DNA of 11,357 bases from an uncultured Oscillospiraceae bacterium (GTDB lineage Bacteria > Bacillota > Clostridia > Oscillospirales > Oscillospiraceae), in contig CAAEKQ010000127.1 in assembly GCA_900756575.1 (NCBI GenBank), forward strand, positions 1-11,357. Direction: 5' to 3'. Below are positions 1 to 6,885 of this stretch, one piece after another; positions within the stretch are counted from its first letter, which is position 1, and the number at the start of each line of letters is the position of its first letter. The position numbers and the translations under genes are program-made. The notes below the pieces were generated by a model that saw only the letters and a list, made by a program, of their open reading frames with translations, made no database searches and was not told the DNA's origin.

Positions 1-2
1 AG

Positions 3-1130
3 CTGGACGGAAAGCCCTATGTATCTCCGGACGGTGTGGCCCATTATCTGGAGCACAAGATGTTCGATATGCCCGACGGCAATGCCCTCCAGAAAATGTC
101 CCAGACCGGCGCAAGCCCCAATGCATTCACCAGCTATAACATTACGGCCTATCATTTCTCCTGCACCTCGATGTTTGAGGAGAACTTCCGCACCCTGCTC
201 CAGTTTGTTTCCCAGGGCTATTTTACCCAGGAGAGCGTGGAGAAAGAGCGGGGGATCATTGCCCAGGAGATCAAGATGTATGCGGACAATCCCGGCTCTC
301 GGGTGGACGAGAATCTGTTCTGCGCCATGTATAAGAACCATCCCATCCGGGTGCCCGTGGTGGGAACCGTGGAGAGCATTCAGGACATCACCGCCCAGAC
401 GCTGATCGACTGCCACCGGGCGTTCTATGATCCCTCCAATATGGTGCTCTGCGTGGTGGGCGATGTAGACCCCCAGCAGATTCACGACATCGCCCTGGAG
501 ATCCTGCCCAAAGAGCCCGGCGGTGCATCGGACCGGGATTACGGCGAAAAGGAGCCCAAGGAGCCCTATCAGCACACCATTACCCAGGAGATGGAGGTCT
601 CCATGTCCATGTTCTCCGTGGGCTTTAAGGGTGCGGAGGTTCCTAAGGGGCCCCAGCGTCTGCGGCAGGAGATCATTGGCGACCTGGCCGGTGAAATTCT
701 CTGCGGCGAAAGCTCCCGGCTCTATCAGGAGATGTATGAAAGCGGCCTGATTGATCCCGGCTTCGGCGTGAGCTACAGCCTGGTGCGGGAGCTGTCCATG
801 CTCTGTCTGGGCGGCGACAGTGAGAATCCCCAGGCGGTGCTGGATGCGGTGCTGCAGGAGGCACAGCGGGTTGTGAAGGAAGGCGTGGACGAGGAATTGT
901 TCCTACGGCTGAAGCGTTCCGCCGTGGGCCGCAGAATCCGTGGCCTTGACAGCTTTGAGGGCCTGTGCTACCGTCTGGCCCTGTCGGATTTTGACGGCTA
1001 TGACTATTTCACGTTTCCCGCGCTCTATGAGTCCATTACGGCAGAGGACGTTCGGCAGCTGATCGCCCGGGAGATTACCCCGGAGCAGGCGGTTCTGTCG
1101 GTGATTCTGCCGAAAAACAGGGAGGAATAA
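3..1130 (+). CDS. M16 family zinc metallopeptidase, YmfH-like (5' partial)
   Basis: The reading frame is open from the first bases, so the start lies outside the window; 375 residues are present. Near the N-terminal edge sits the inverted zinc-binding motif HxxEH (HYLEH, bases 42-56), followed by the PDG and GASPNAFTSY stretches typical of insulinase-like M16 peptidases. About 70 residues later ERGIIAQEIKMY supplies the likely third zinc ligand (a Glu). The rest matches the inactive-type second M16 half expected for the family. The closest style is Bacillus YmfH, usually about 430 residues, so roughly 50 residues are missing. YmfF/YmfH-type proteins are probably cytoplasmic peptidases whose substrates are poorly known. 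lgt begins 3 bases after the stop, with its ribosome binding site inside the last codons, so the two are probably co-transcribed. The family call is firm; the exact subfamily is inference. Confidence 0.9.
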   Translation: MDGKPYVSPDGVAHYLEHKMFDMPDGNALQKMSQTGASPNAFTSYNITAYHFSCTSMFEENFRTLLQFVSQGYFTQESVEKERGIIAQEIKMYADNPGSRVDENLFCAMYKNHPIRVPVVGTVESIQDITAQTLIDCHRAFYDPSNMVLCVVGDVDPQQIHDIALEILPKEPGGASDRDYGEKEPKEPYQHTITQEMEVSMSMFSVGFKGAEVPKGPQRLRQEIIGDLAGEILCGESSRLYQEMYESGLIDPGFGVSYSLVRELSMLCLGGDSENPQAVLDAVLQEAQRVVKEGVDEELFLRLKRSAVGRRIRGLDSFEGLCYRLALSDFDGYDYFTFPALYESITAEDVRQLIAREITPEQAVLSVILPKNREE

Positions 1131-1133
1131 ACC

Positions 1134-2150
1134 ATGTACGGAACCATATCCTTTCCGGGATTGGGGCTGAGCTTCAATCCCTCCAGAGTGGCCTTTTCCA
1201 TTGGAAATAAGCCCATCTATTGGTACGGCATCATCATTGCCGCAGGCTTCCTGCTGGCGGTGTACTATGCCATGCGGCGGGCGGATCAGTTCGGTCTGAC
1301 CCAGGATAATATCATTGATATGCTGATTTGCGCCGTGCCCCTGGCGATCATTGGCGCACGGGCGTACTATTGCCTGTTTTCCTGGAATCTCTACAAAGAT
1401 GACCCCATCCGGGTCCTCTACATATGGGAGGGCGGACTGGCAATTTACGGCGGCGTCATCGGCGCGGTGATCGGCCTGTTTCTCTACACGAAGGTGAAGA
1501 AGGTCAAAACCTCGGCATTGCTGGATATTGGCGGCCTGGGCCTTTTGATCGGTCAGTCCATTGGCCGCTGGGGCAACTTCATGAACCGGGAGGCGTTCGG
1601 CGCACAGACCGACAGCTTCCTTCGGATGGGCCTGACGGATGCCAGCGGGGCGACCATCTATGTCCATCCCACGTTCCTCTACGAATCCGTGTGGAACGCC
1701 ATAGGACTGCTGCTCCTGCATTTCTACTCCAAGCGCCGGAAGTTTGACGGGCAGATTTTCCTGATGTATCTGGGCTGGTATGGACTGGGGCGGATGTTCA
1801 TCGAGGGTCTGCGTACCGATAGCCTGTATGTGGGCGCCTCGAATCTCCGGGTGAGCCAGCTGCTGGCAGGCATTTGCTTCCTGGCGGTGGTGATTTTCCT
1901 GGTGTACGATAAGATCTTCCGGGAGCATGATCCTGAAAACCTGTATGTGAACCAGGTGGCACAGCGGAAGGCAGCGGCTGCCGTAGCGGCTGCCGAAGAT
2001 GCTGTTTCTGAGACGGAAGAAGAAGCAGAAAGCGGCGAAGAAGCTGTAGAAGCATCCACTGCGGAAGAACAGGAAACGGGCGCAAAGGACAACGAAACGC
2101 CGGAGCAGACCGAATCAGATACACAATCCGAAGAATCCTCCGAGGAGTAA
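1134..2150 (+). CDS. lgt: prolipoprotein diacylglyceryl transferase
   Basis: Lgt transfers diacylglycerol from phosphatidylglycerol to the lipobox cysteine of prelipoproteins in the cytoplasmic membrane, the first step of lipoprotein maturation. The 338-residue product has several hydrophobic segments, the WYGIIIAAGF N-terminal region, YGGVIGAVIG, and the Lgt signature GRWGNFMNREAFG at residues 144-156. Arg145 there corresponds to the essential arginine of E. coli Lgt. HPTFLYES and GLGRMFIEGLR (Arg220) follow, as expected. The ATG is preceded by GGAGGA at 1121-1126, overlapping the end of the upstream peptidase gene. Residues from about 275 to 338 form an Ala/Glu/Ser/Thr-rich acidic tail absent from typical Lgt (about 260-290 residues); it is probably disordered and cytoplasmic. 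A strong terminator follows directly. Confidence 0.96.
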   Translation: MYGTISFPGLGLSFNPSRVAFSIGNKPIYWYGIIIAAGFLLAVYYAMRRADQFGLTQDNIIDMLICAVPLAIIGARAYYCLFSWNLYKDDPIRVLYIWEGGLAIYGGVIGAVIGLFLYTKVKKVKTSALLDIGGLGLLIGQSIGRWGNFMNREAFGAQTDSFLRMGLTDASGATIYVHPTFLYESVWNAIGLLLLHFYSKRRKFDGQIFLMYLGWYGLGRMFIEGLRTDSLYVGASNLRVSQLLAGICFLAVVIFLVYDKIFREHDPENLYVNQVAQRKAAAAVAAAEDAVSETEEEAESGEEAVEASTAEEQETGAKDNETPEQTESDTQSEESSEE

Positions 2151-2161
2151 ATACAAACCCC

Positions 2162-2200
2162 AAAAGCTCTCGCCAATTCAAAACTGGCGGGAGCTTTTTT
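2162..2200 (+). terminator. intrinsic terminator of the M16-lgt unit
   Basis: Stem AAGCTCTCGCCA (2164-2175) pairs with TGGCGGGAGCTT (2185-2196), 12 pairs with one T-G wobble. The loop has 9 bases and a run of six T follows (2195-2200). It begins 11 bases after the lgt stop. Confidence 0.93.
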
Positions 2201-2219
2201 GCAAATTATTTCACCGAAG

Positions 2220-2253
2220 TGTAACAGCCGGTCCGGAATCGGCGTTTCGTATA
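2220..2253 (+). promoter_or_regulatory. candidate ECF-type promoter of the sigma/anti-sigma pair
   Basis: TGTAAC (2220-2225) resembles the AAC-containing -35 element of ECF sigma factors. It is followed after 17 bases by CGTTTCGTATA (2243-2253), which contains CGT-type -10 elements. No good sigma-A promoter lies between the lgt terminator and the sigma gene. ECF factors commonly transcribe their own operon, so this is the likely autoregulatory promoter. The call rests on motif resemblance only. Confidence 0.4.
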
Positions 2254-2288
2254 GTGACAGCTGTTAATCAAACCGAGAGGATGTGAAA

Positions 2289-2834
2289 GTGTTGACAGAA
2301 GAAAAGCTCCTTAGGGGACTGCGCAGCCGGCAGTCGGCGGCACTGGAAGCTATGATTGCGCAATATAACCGCTATGTGGCAACCATCCTGACGGCGGTGC
2401 TGGGCGTAAATGCCCGAAAAGAGGACGTGGAGGAGCTCAGTTCCGATGTGTTCGTGGCAGTCTGGAACCATGCGGACGCTCTGAAGCCAGGAAAGGTCAA
2501 AGCCTATATTGGCGCAGCGGCGCGGAATACCGCAAAAAGTTTCCTGCGAAAGCAAAAACGGCTGCCCATGGACGAGGACGAGCTAACGGAGCTTGCAGAC
2601 CGCCAGACCCCGGAGCATACGCTGCTGAAAAAGGAGCGCCGGAAGCTGGTGCGGGAGGCGGTGCTTTGCATGGAGCAGCCGGATCGGGAAATCTTTCTTC
2701 GGTATTATTACTATTTGCAGTCGTCTGCGGAGATTGCGCAGGCGATGGGAATGGGTGCAAGCGCAGTGCGCGCCAGACTGATGCGGGGGCGCAATGTGCT
2801 GCGGAACAAGCTCTGCAAGGAGGAAATTTTATGA
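2289..2834 (+). CDS. ECF-type RNA polymerase sigma factor
   Basis: The 181-residue protein has the two-domain layout of sigma-70 family ECF factors. Region 2 (roughly residues 17-90) includes ALEAMIAQYNRYV, then EDVEELSSDVFVAVW and the KVKAYIGAAARNTAKSFLRKQKR segment that contacts the -10 element. Region 4 (roughly residues 125-178) includes REIFLRYYYYLQSSAEIAQ and a helix-turn-helix ending SAVRARLMRGRNVLRNKL. I chose GTG at 2289 because GAGAGG (2275-2280) lies 8 bases upstream; GTG at 2283 is in frame but only 2 bases from it, and TTG at 2292 is also possible. The stop overlaps the start of the next gene (ATGA, 2831-2834), indicating translational coupling with its likely anti-sigma partner. 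The signal it responds to cannot be read from sequence. Confidence 0.92.
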   Translation: MLTEEKLLRGLRSRQSAALEAMIAQYNRYVATILTAVLGVNARKEDVEELSSDVFVAVWNHADALKPGKVKAYIGAAARNTAKSFLRKQKRLPMDEDELTELADRQTPEHTLLKKERRKLVREAVLCMEQPDREIFLRYYYYLQSSAEIAQAMGMGASAVRARLMRGRNVLRNKLCKEEIL

Positions 2835-4006
2835 AGATTACAGACCTGCTGGACGATTATTATGACGACAGCGTCAAGCTGCCGGAATGCAGTGCGCCCG
2901 CTGACCGGGCGGTATTGGAGCGGACGAAAATGAAGCTGGGAATTTCTTACAAAAAGTGCCGTCTGCCCAAGGGCATATTGATTGCCGCTGTGCTGACCCT
3001 GGCGCTGTCCATTACCGCCGGGGCGGTGGGATATACGGTTTGGGATGCCGCACGGAAGGATGCCGGACTGGAAAACGGGCAGTCCATCCCGGAGTATACG
3101 GAATACCACGATTCCGATCAGACCGTTTCGGCGGAAGCCACGGAGAATCTGGTGGACGGCGCGGCATTGCAGCTGGTGTCTACTCTGGGTTCCGGTTCGG
3201 ACTTGAACATTTATATGACCGCAGCGCCGGTGACCCAGGAGCAGGCGGATCAGCTCAGCGAGAAAAATCAGGGACTTGACACCTTTGCCGTGTGGGAGAT
3301 TTCCGCCGTGCTTGACCCCCAAATAGAACTGGACGGCATGATATGCGGCGCACAGCAGCTGGAATACGATCCGGAAACCGAGACGGCGCTGATTTGCGGC
3401 ACCATTCATGGGGATTTTCTGTCGCAGGTGACGGAGCTGACGGTAACGGTGGATTATTTCTACCAGTCGGACGGAGAAGCGGACGTTACGAATTACGGGA
3501 GCATGACCGTTCCGGTTACTATGTCGGAGGAGCTGGTATTCCAGCCGGAGGCGGCGCTGGAGAATTCCTTTGTGGACGCCCAAGGGACTGTGGCGCAGGT
3601 GACGGTGTATGCCAGCTATCTTTCCATTCAGGCGACCATAGAGCCCTTTCACGACTGGTGCAGCCGGAATGGCGAGGACGCATGGTTCCGTATGGGCGAT
3701 GCCTATTGGGGCTACTATGACGAAGCGGCAGGGGAGGCGCGGAAGACGGAATATACGGAGCTGGATGCGCAGGTGGCGTATCGGCGTTCCTGGGAGGTGG
3801 CACTCAGAGAACTCCTTTCTGCGGACAGCTATCTGACGTTGCAGGACGGAAGTATGATTTCTCTGTCTGACCTCCAGACGATCAGCACGGAGGACGATTT
3901 GGACGCAGGTAATTACACGGAGGATTTTGAACTGCCCACTGCGGTGAATCTTGCGGAGATTGAAAGCGTGACCCTGGGCGGCGCGACCTGTTTCCCAGCA
4001 GGATAA
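2831..4006 (+). CDS. putative anti-sigma factor, single-TM protein with large extracytoplasmic domain
   Basis: The product is 391 residues. A short acidic cytoplasmic N-terminus (residues 1-46) ends in a basic ERTKMKLGISYKK-type segment common just before the membrane in clostridial anti-sigma proteins. One hydrophobic helix spans about residues 48-70 (GILIAAVLTLALSITAGAVG). The remaining 320 residues are predicted outside the cell, acidic, with few cysteines and beta-strand-like composition; this resembles the DUF4179/RsiV-style proteins paired with ECF sigma factors. AGGAGG lies just before the ATG, and that ATG overlaps the sigma gene stop. Role as the anti-sigma partner is inferred from overlap, topology and position. 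No catalytic motif, zinc-binding HxxxCxxC motif or lipobox is visible, so it is not a ZAS-type anti-sigma factor. Confidence 0.75.
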   Translation: MKITDLLDDYYDDSVKLPECSAPADRAVLERTKMKLGISYKKCRLPKGILIAAVLTLALSITAGAVGYTVWDAARKDAGLENGQSIPEYTEYHDSDQTVSAEATENLVDGAALQLVSTLGSGSDLNIYMTAAPVTQEQADQLSEKNQGLDTFAVWEISAVLDPQIELDGMICGAQQLEYDPETETALICGTIHGDFLSQVTELTVTVDYFYQSDGEADVTNYGSMTVPVTMSEELVFQPEAALENSFVDAQGTVAQVTVYASYLSIQATIEPFHDWCSRNGEDAWFRMGDAYWGYYDEAAGEARKTEYTELDAQVAYRRSWEVALRELLSADSYLTLQDGSMISLSDLQTISTEDDLDAGNYTEDFELPTAVNLAEIESVTLGGATCFPAG

Positions 4007-4022
4007 TATAAAGTTCAGGACG

Positions 4023-4046
4023 CAGGCGGTGAAGATTCATCGCTTG
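4023..4046 (+). other. hairpin after the anti-sigma gene
   Basis: CAGGCGGTGAA (4023-4033) can pair with TTCATCGCTTG (4036-4046), including two G-T wobbles; one pair must open to give a workable loop. It lies 17 bases after the stop codon but lacks a T-run, so it may be a weak terminator, an mRNA-stabilising 3' end or chance. It abuts the next promoter. Confidence 0.35.
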
Positions 4047-4050
4047 TGTC

Positions 4051-4079
4051 TTGACAAATTCCGCCCACCATGGTATCTT
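4051..4079 (+). promoter_or_regulatory. sigma-A promoter of the ZTP riboswitch-fhs transcript
   Basis: The -35 is a perfect TTGACA (4051-4056). After exactly 17 bases comes TATCTT (4074-4079), preceded by TG at 4071-4072, an extended -10 element. Transcription would start near 4086, just ahead of the riboswitch. Confidence 0.85.
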
Positions 4080-4090
4080 AAATATGGTCA

Positions 4091-4180
4091 TACAACTGAC
4101 GGAAGTGGAGTACCACATGGAGTATGGCCCGTGAAATGCCGACCGTCTGGGCAATTAGTCCGGATTGGTGGGCTTTTTTT
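4091..4180 (+). ncRNA. ZTP (pfl) riboswitch with overlapping terminator
   Basis: The conserved landmarks are present in order: ACTGACGGA (4096-4103 region), a GTGG/CCAC hairpin (4105-4108 with 4113-4116), ACATGGAGTA (4115-4124) and GCCGACCGTCTGGGCA (about 4138-4153). GACGG (4098-4102) pairs with CCGTC (4143-4147), as in the known aptamer. The class senses ZTP/ZMP, alarmones of folate shortage, and often precedes fhs. The 3' conserved segment can instead pair with CCGGATTGGTGGGC (4160-4173), forming a stem followed by seven T (4174-4180). Ligand binding should therefore block the terminator and turn fhs on. Alignment to known aptamers is from memory; the on-switch logic is inferred from the overlap. 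Confidence 0.95.
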
Positions 4181-4215
4181 CTGCTGATTCGGAATCATGC
4201 AAAGGAGTGCTGAAT

Positions 4216-5880
4216 ATGAAAACTGACATCGAAATCGCACAGGCTACCCCCATGCTTCCCATTGACCAGGTGGCCGCCAAGGCTGGCATTGACGGCGAGC
4301 TGCTGGAGCACTATGGCAAGTACAAGGCCAAGCTGGACATCACCGGCCTGAAAAACGCCCCCAGAAAGGGCAAGCTGATTCTGGTCACTGCCATCAACCC
4401 CACCCCGGCAGGGGAGGGTAAAACCACCACCAGCGTCGGTCTGGCAGACGCACTGGTGAAGCGGGGCAAGAACACCATGCTCTGCCTGCGGGAGCCCTCT
4501 CTCGGCCCCGTGTTCGGCGTAAAGGGCGGTGCGGCTGGCGGCGGCTATGCCCAGGTGGTGCCCATGGAGGACATCAACCTGCACTTTACCGGCGATTTCC
4601 ACGCCATCGGTGCTGCCAACAACCTGCTGGCAGCCATGCTGGACAACCACATTCAGCAGGGCAACCTGCTGGACATCGACGTAAAGAACATCACCTGGAA
4701 GCGCTGCGTGGACATGAACGACCGGCAGCTGCGGAACATCATCTGCGGCATCGGCGGACGGATGCAGGGCGTACCCCGGGAGGATGGCTTTGACATCACC
4801 GTAGCCTCCGAAATCATGGCGGTGCTGTGCCTGGCCAGCGACCTGATGGATCTCAAGCAGCGGATCGCCCGGATCATTGTGGGCTATAACCGCAAGGGCG
4901 ATCCCATTACCGCCCACGATCTCAAGGCCGAGGGCGCTATGACGGCCCTTTTGAAGGACGCGATCAAGCCCAATCTGGTGCAGACCCTGGAGCACAACCC
5001 TGCCATTGTCCACGGCGGGCCCTTCGCCAATATCGCCCACGGCTGCAACTCCGTTTCCGCCACGGATACGGCGCTGAAGCTCAGTGATTATGTAGTCACC
5101 GAGGCAGGCTTTGGCGCAGACCTGGGCGCGGAGAAGTTCCTGGACATCAAGTGCCGCTATGCGGGGATGAATCCCGACGCAGTGGTCATTGTGGCAACGG
5201 TGAAGGCGCTGAAATACAACGGCGGCGTACCCAAGACCGAGCTGTCCCAGGAGAACCTTACCGCACTGGAGAATGGCATTCCCAACCTGTTAAAGCACGT
5301 GGAGAACATCACCCAGGTGTTCGGCCTGCCCGCCGTGGTGGCCATCAACCGGTTCACCCAGGATACCGACGCCGAGCTGAACCTGATTCGGGAAAAGTGC
5401 GCCCAGTACGGCGTCAACGTTGCCATGAGCGAGGTCTGGGGCAAGGGCTCCGAGGGCGGCCTGGAGCTGGCAGACGAGGTGCTGCGGCTGTGCGAGAAGC
5501 CCCACGATTTCCACTTTGCCTATGAGCTGGACAAGCCCATCACCGAGAAGATCGAGACCATCGTGCAGAAGATCTACGGCGGCAGCGGCGTGACCTATAG
5601 CAAGGCTGCCAAGGATTCCATCAAAAAGCTCACCGATCTGGGCTATGGCAATCTTCCCATCTGCATGGCGAAGACCCAGTACTCCCTGTCCGACGATCAG
5701 ACGAAGCTGGGCCGTCCCGAGGGCTTTACCATTAACGTCAGCAAGGTGAAGATTTCCGCCGGTGCAGGCTTCATTGTGGTGCAAACCGGCGATATCATGA
5801 CCATGCCCGGCCTGCCCAAGGTTCCTGCGGCGGAGAAGATCGACGTGGACGAAAACGGCGTGATTACCGGCCTGTTCTGA
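4216..5880 (+). CDS. fhs: formate-tetrahydrofolate ligase
   Basis: The enzyme makes 10-formyltetrahydrofolate from formate, tetrahydrofolate and ATP, feeding purine synthesis and the methyl branch of one-carbon metabolism. The 554-residue length equals the family norm (about 555). The nucleotide-binding loop TPAGEGKTT is at residues 63-71, signature GVKGGAAGGGY at 101-111, and signature VATVKALKYNGG at 326-337. ATG 4216 is preceded by AAAGGAG (4201-4207). An in-frame GTG at 4165 lies inside the riboswitch terminator and is rejected. Control by the upstream ZTP riboswitch fits the enzyme, because ZTP accumulates when 10-formyl-folate is scarce. No clear terminator follows the stop; the next gene has its own promoter. 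Confidence 0.98.
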   Translation: MKTDIEIAQATPMLPIDQVAAKAGIDGELLEHYGKYKAKLDITGLKNAPRKGKLILVTAINPTPAGEGKTTTSVGLADALVKRGKNTMLCLREPSLGPVFGVKGGAAGGGYAQVVPMEDINLHFTGDFHAIGAANNLLAAMLDNHIQQGNLLDIDVKNITWKRCVDMNDRQLRNIICGIGGRMQGVPREDGFDITVASEIMAVLCLASDLMDLKQRIARIIVGYNRKGDPITAHDLKAEGAMTALLKDAIKPNLVQTLEHNPAIVHGGPFANIAHGCNSVSATDTALKLSDYVVTEAGFGADLGAEKFLDIKCRYAGMNPDAVVIVATVKALKYNGGVPKTELSQENLTALENGIPNLLKHVENITQVFGLPAVVAINRFTQDTDAELNLIREKCAQYGVNVAMSEVWGKGSEGGLELADEVLRLCEKPHDFHFAYELDKPITEKIETIVQKIYGGSGVTYSKAAKDSIKKLTDLGYGNLPICMAKTQYSLSDDQTKLGRPEGFTINVSKVKISAGAGFIVVQTGDIMTMPGLPKVPAAEKIDVDENGVITGLF

Positions 5881-5913
5881 TCCGACTGTGATACAATTCC
5901 GCCCCTTTGTGTA

Positions 5914-5942
5914 TTGACAATTCCGGAGAAAAAGCATACAAT
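5914..5942 (+). promoter_or_regulatory. sigma-A promoter upstream of the 207-residue protein gene
   Basis: Perfect TTGACA (5914-5919), 17-base spacer and TACAAT (5937-5942). Transcription would start near 5949, about 50 bases before the ATG. A small hairpin ATCGGA/TCCGGT (within about 5958-5975) lies in the leader. Confidence 0.85.
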
Positions 5943-6000
5943 TTGAACAAATAAGGACATCGGATTTCTTCCGGTGAATCATCAAAAAGGAGATGCTTTT

Positions 6001-6624
6001 ATGTCGTTTCTGGATACACTGAAAAAGACCGCCGGGATCGCCGCACAGGTTACGGTTTCCGCAGCGGATACCGCCGTCAGCAAGACCCGCACCATGGCCT
6101 CCATCGGCCGGGTAAAGCTGGCAATCTCCAGCGAGGAGGATAAGCTCAAGAAGGCCTATACCGAGCTGGGCCGCCTGTTCTATCGGGACTATCAGGCCCA
6201 GGCCGAGGCGGATATGACCGAATATCAGCCCTGGTGTGACCGTGCCGCTGACGCCCGGGAGCAGATCCAGCGCCTGACCAAGGAACTGGAGACCCTGAAG
6301 GCAGAGGGCAAGGACACCGTAAAGGACGCCCCCAAGGCCCAGGAGGAGGCAAAGCCCGAGGAGGTCGAAGATACCTCCATCTTTGCCGACATGGATGACG
6401 AGCCTGAGGTGGAGATCGAAATCAAGGTCGAGTCCAAGCCTGAGGAGCAGCCCGAAGAAACGAATGCCCCTGAGACCGCTGTGGAGCCCGAAGCCGCCCC
6501 GGAGACCGAGACCACCGAGCCCGTCGAAGCTCCCGCGGAGCAGGCTCCAGTGGTGCCGGAGGTCAATCCAGACATCGTTGGTACGTTCTATATCGACACC
6601 TCCAATCAGGATACCGAGGTCTGA
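6001..6624 (+). CDS. hypothetical protein, helical N-terminus and acidic Pro/Glu-rich tail
   Basis: I do not recognise a characterised family. The 207-residue product has an N-terminal amphipathic stretch (residues 1-35, rich in Ala/Thr/Val). A predicted helical or coiled-coil segment follows to about residue 105, containing SSEEDKLKKAYTELGRLFYRDY, a pattern seen in small clostridial proteins of unknown role. Residues from about 110 to 185 are dominated by Glu, Pro, Ala and Thr and are probably disordered. The end (NPDIVGTFYIDTSNQ) looks more ordered. There is no signal peptide, TM helix or zinc-ribbon cysteine pattern. ATG 6001 is preceded by AAAGGAG (5986-5992); an in-frame GTG at 5974 lacks such a site. 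It has its own promoter and terminator, so it is monocistronic. Confidence 0.85.
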   Translation: MSFLDTLKKTAGIAAQVTVSAADTAVSKTRTMASIGRVKLAISSEEDKLKKAYTELGRLFYRDYQAQAEADMTEYQPWCDRAADAREQIQRLTKELETLKAEGKDTVKDAPKAQEEAKPEEVEDTSIFADMDDEPEVEIEIKVESKPEEQPEETNAPETAVEPEAAPETETTEPVEAPAEQAPVVPEVNPDIVGTFYIDTSNQDTEV

Positions 6625-6646
6625 TCCGGTTTTCAGAAGATAAATC

Positions 6647-6694
6647 CAGCGCCCATGACGAGAAGTAGTTGTTCGTCATGGGCGCTGCTTTTTG
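6647..6694. terminator. bidirectional intrinsic terminator between convergent genes
   Basis: CAGCGCCCATGACGA (6647-6661) pairs perfectly with TCGTCATGGGCGCTG (6673-6687), 15 pairs with an 11-base loop. On the plus strand it is followed by CTTTTTG, a good terminator for the 207-residue protein gene. On the minus strand it begins 8 bases after the stop of the 38-codon ORF, with a weaker T-rich stretch beyond. Confidence 0.93.
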
Positions 6695-6811
6695 TTATCT
6701 GCGGTTCAGATTTTCTTCCCGGCGGTTCTGCTCCTGCTGGTTCTGCTGCTTCTGCTCCCGCTGGTTCTGGTTCTGCTGCTTCTGCTCTCTGCGATTCTGC
6801 TTCTCGTCCAT
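6695..6811 (-). CDS. 38-residue Gln/Asn-rich small protein, candidate spore protein
   Basis: ATG at 6811-6809 is preceded by a consensus AAGGAGG (plus-strand CCTCCTT, 6821-6827) at 9-base spacing. The frame runs 38 codons to TAA, 8 bases before a strong hairpin. The product contains 12 Gln and 7 Asn with many Arg/Lys/Glu, and a ten-residue tandem repeat, REQKQQNQNQ then REQKQQNQQE (residues 8-17 and 18-27). It has no hydrophobic segment or cysteine. A sigma-G-like promoter lies 46 bases upstream, and spoVAE precedes it on the same strand. Composition recalls the Gln/Asn-rich gamma-type small acid-soluble spore proteins, but I see no specific homology, so the spore role is inference. The ribosome binding site, codon structure and terminator support a real gene. 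Confidence 0.72.
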   Translation of the reverse strand: MDEKQNRREQKQQNQNQREQKQQNQQEQNRREENLNRR

Positions 6812-6856
6812 TTGGAAAACCCTCCTTGCATTGATGTCGGATTCGCTCCGCCGAGG

Positions 6857-6885
6857 TAGTATGCCCGGCTTTTCAGGATTTATCC
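6857..6885 (-). promoter_or_regulatory. candidate sigma-G (forespore) promoter of the 38-residue ORF
   Basis: Read on the minus strand: -35 GGATA (6885-6881), 17-base spacer, -10 CATACTA (6863-6857). The -10 equals the CATNNTA forespore sigma-G consensus and is identical to that upstream of spoVAD. The -35 matches GNATR. It overlaps the 3' end of spoVAE and would give a leader of about 40 bases. Confidence 0.55.

Noticed and set aside
903..1928. Long minus-strand open frame (341 codons) across the peptidase and lgt
   Set aside because: It is antisense to two confidently identified genes, has low-complexity His/Gln-rich translation and no ribosome binding site; it is a shadow of codon bias in GC-rich genes.
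4165..4215. Earlier in-frame start for fhs
   Set aside because: It lies within the riboswitch terminator; the ATG at 4216 has AAAGGAG and gives the family-length protein.
4195..5040. Minus-strand open frame of 281 codons inside fhs
   Set aside because: It is fully antisense to fhs, shows no recognisable motifs and is explained by the codon usage of fhs.
4054..5928. Shared ACAA(A)TTCCG words around both plus-strand promoters (4054 and 5893/5917 regions)
   Set aside because: They are short and overlap different promoter positions; without more copies they are most simply chance.
6721..6790. Imperfect GCTTCTGCTGGTTCTG-type DNA repeats
   Set aside because: They are explained by the repeated Gln/Lys/Asn codons of the small minus-strand ORF and do not look like CRISPR or a separate repeat element.
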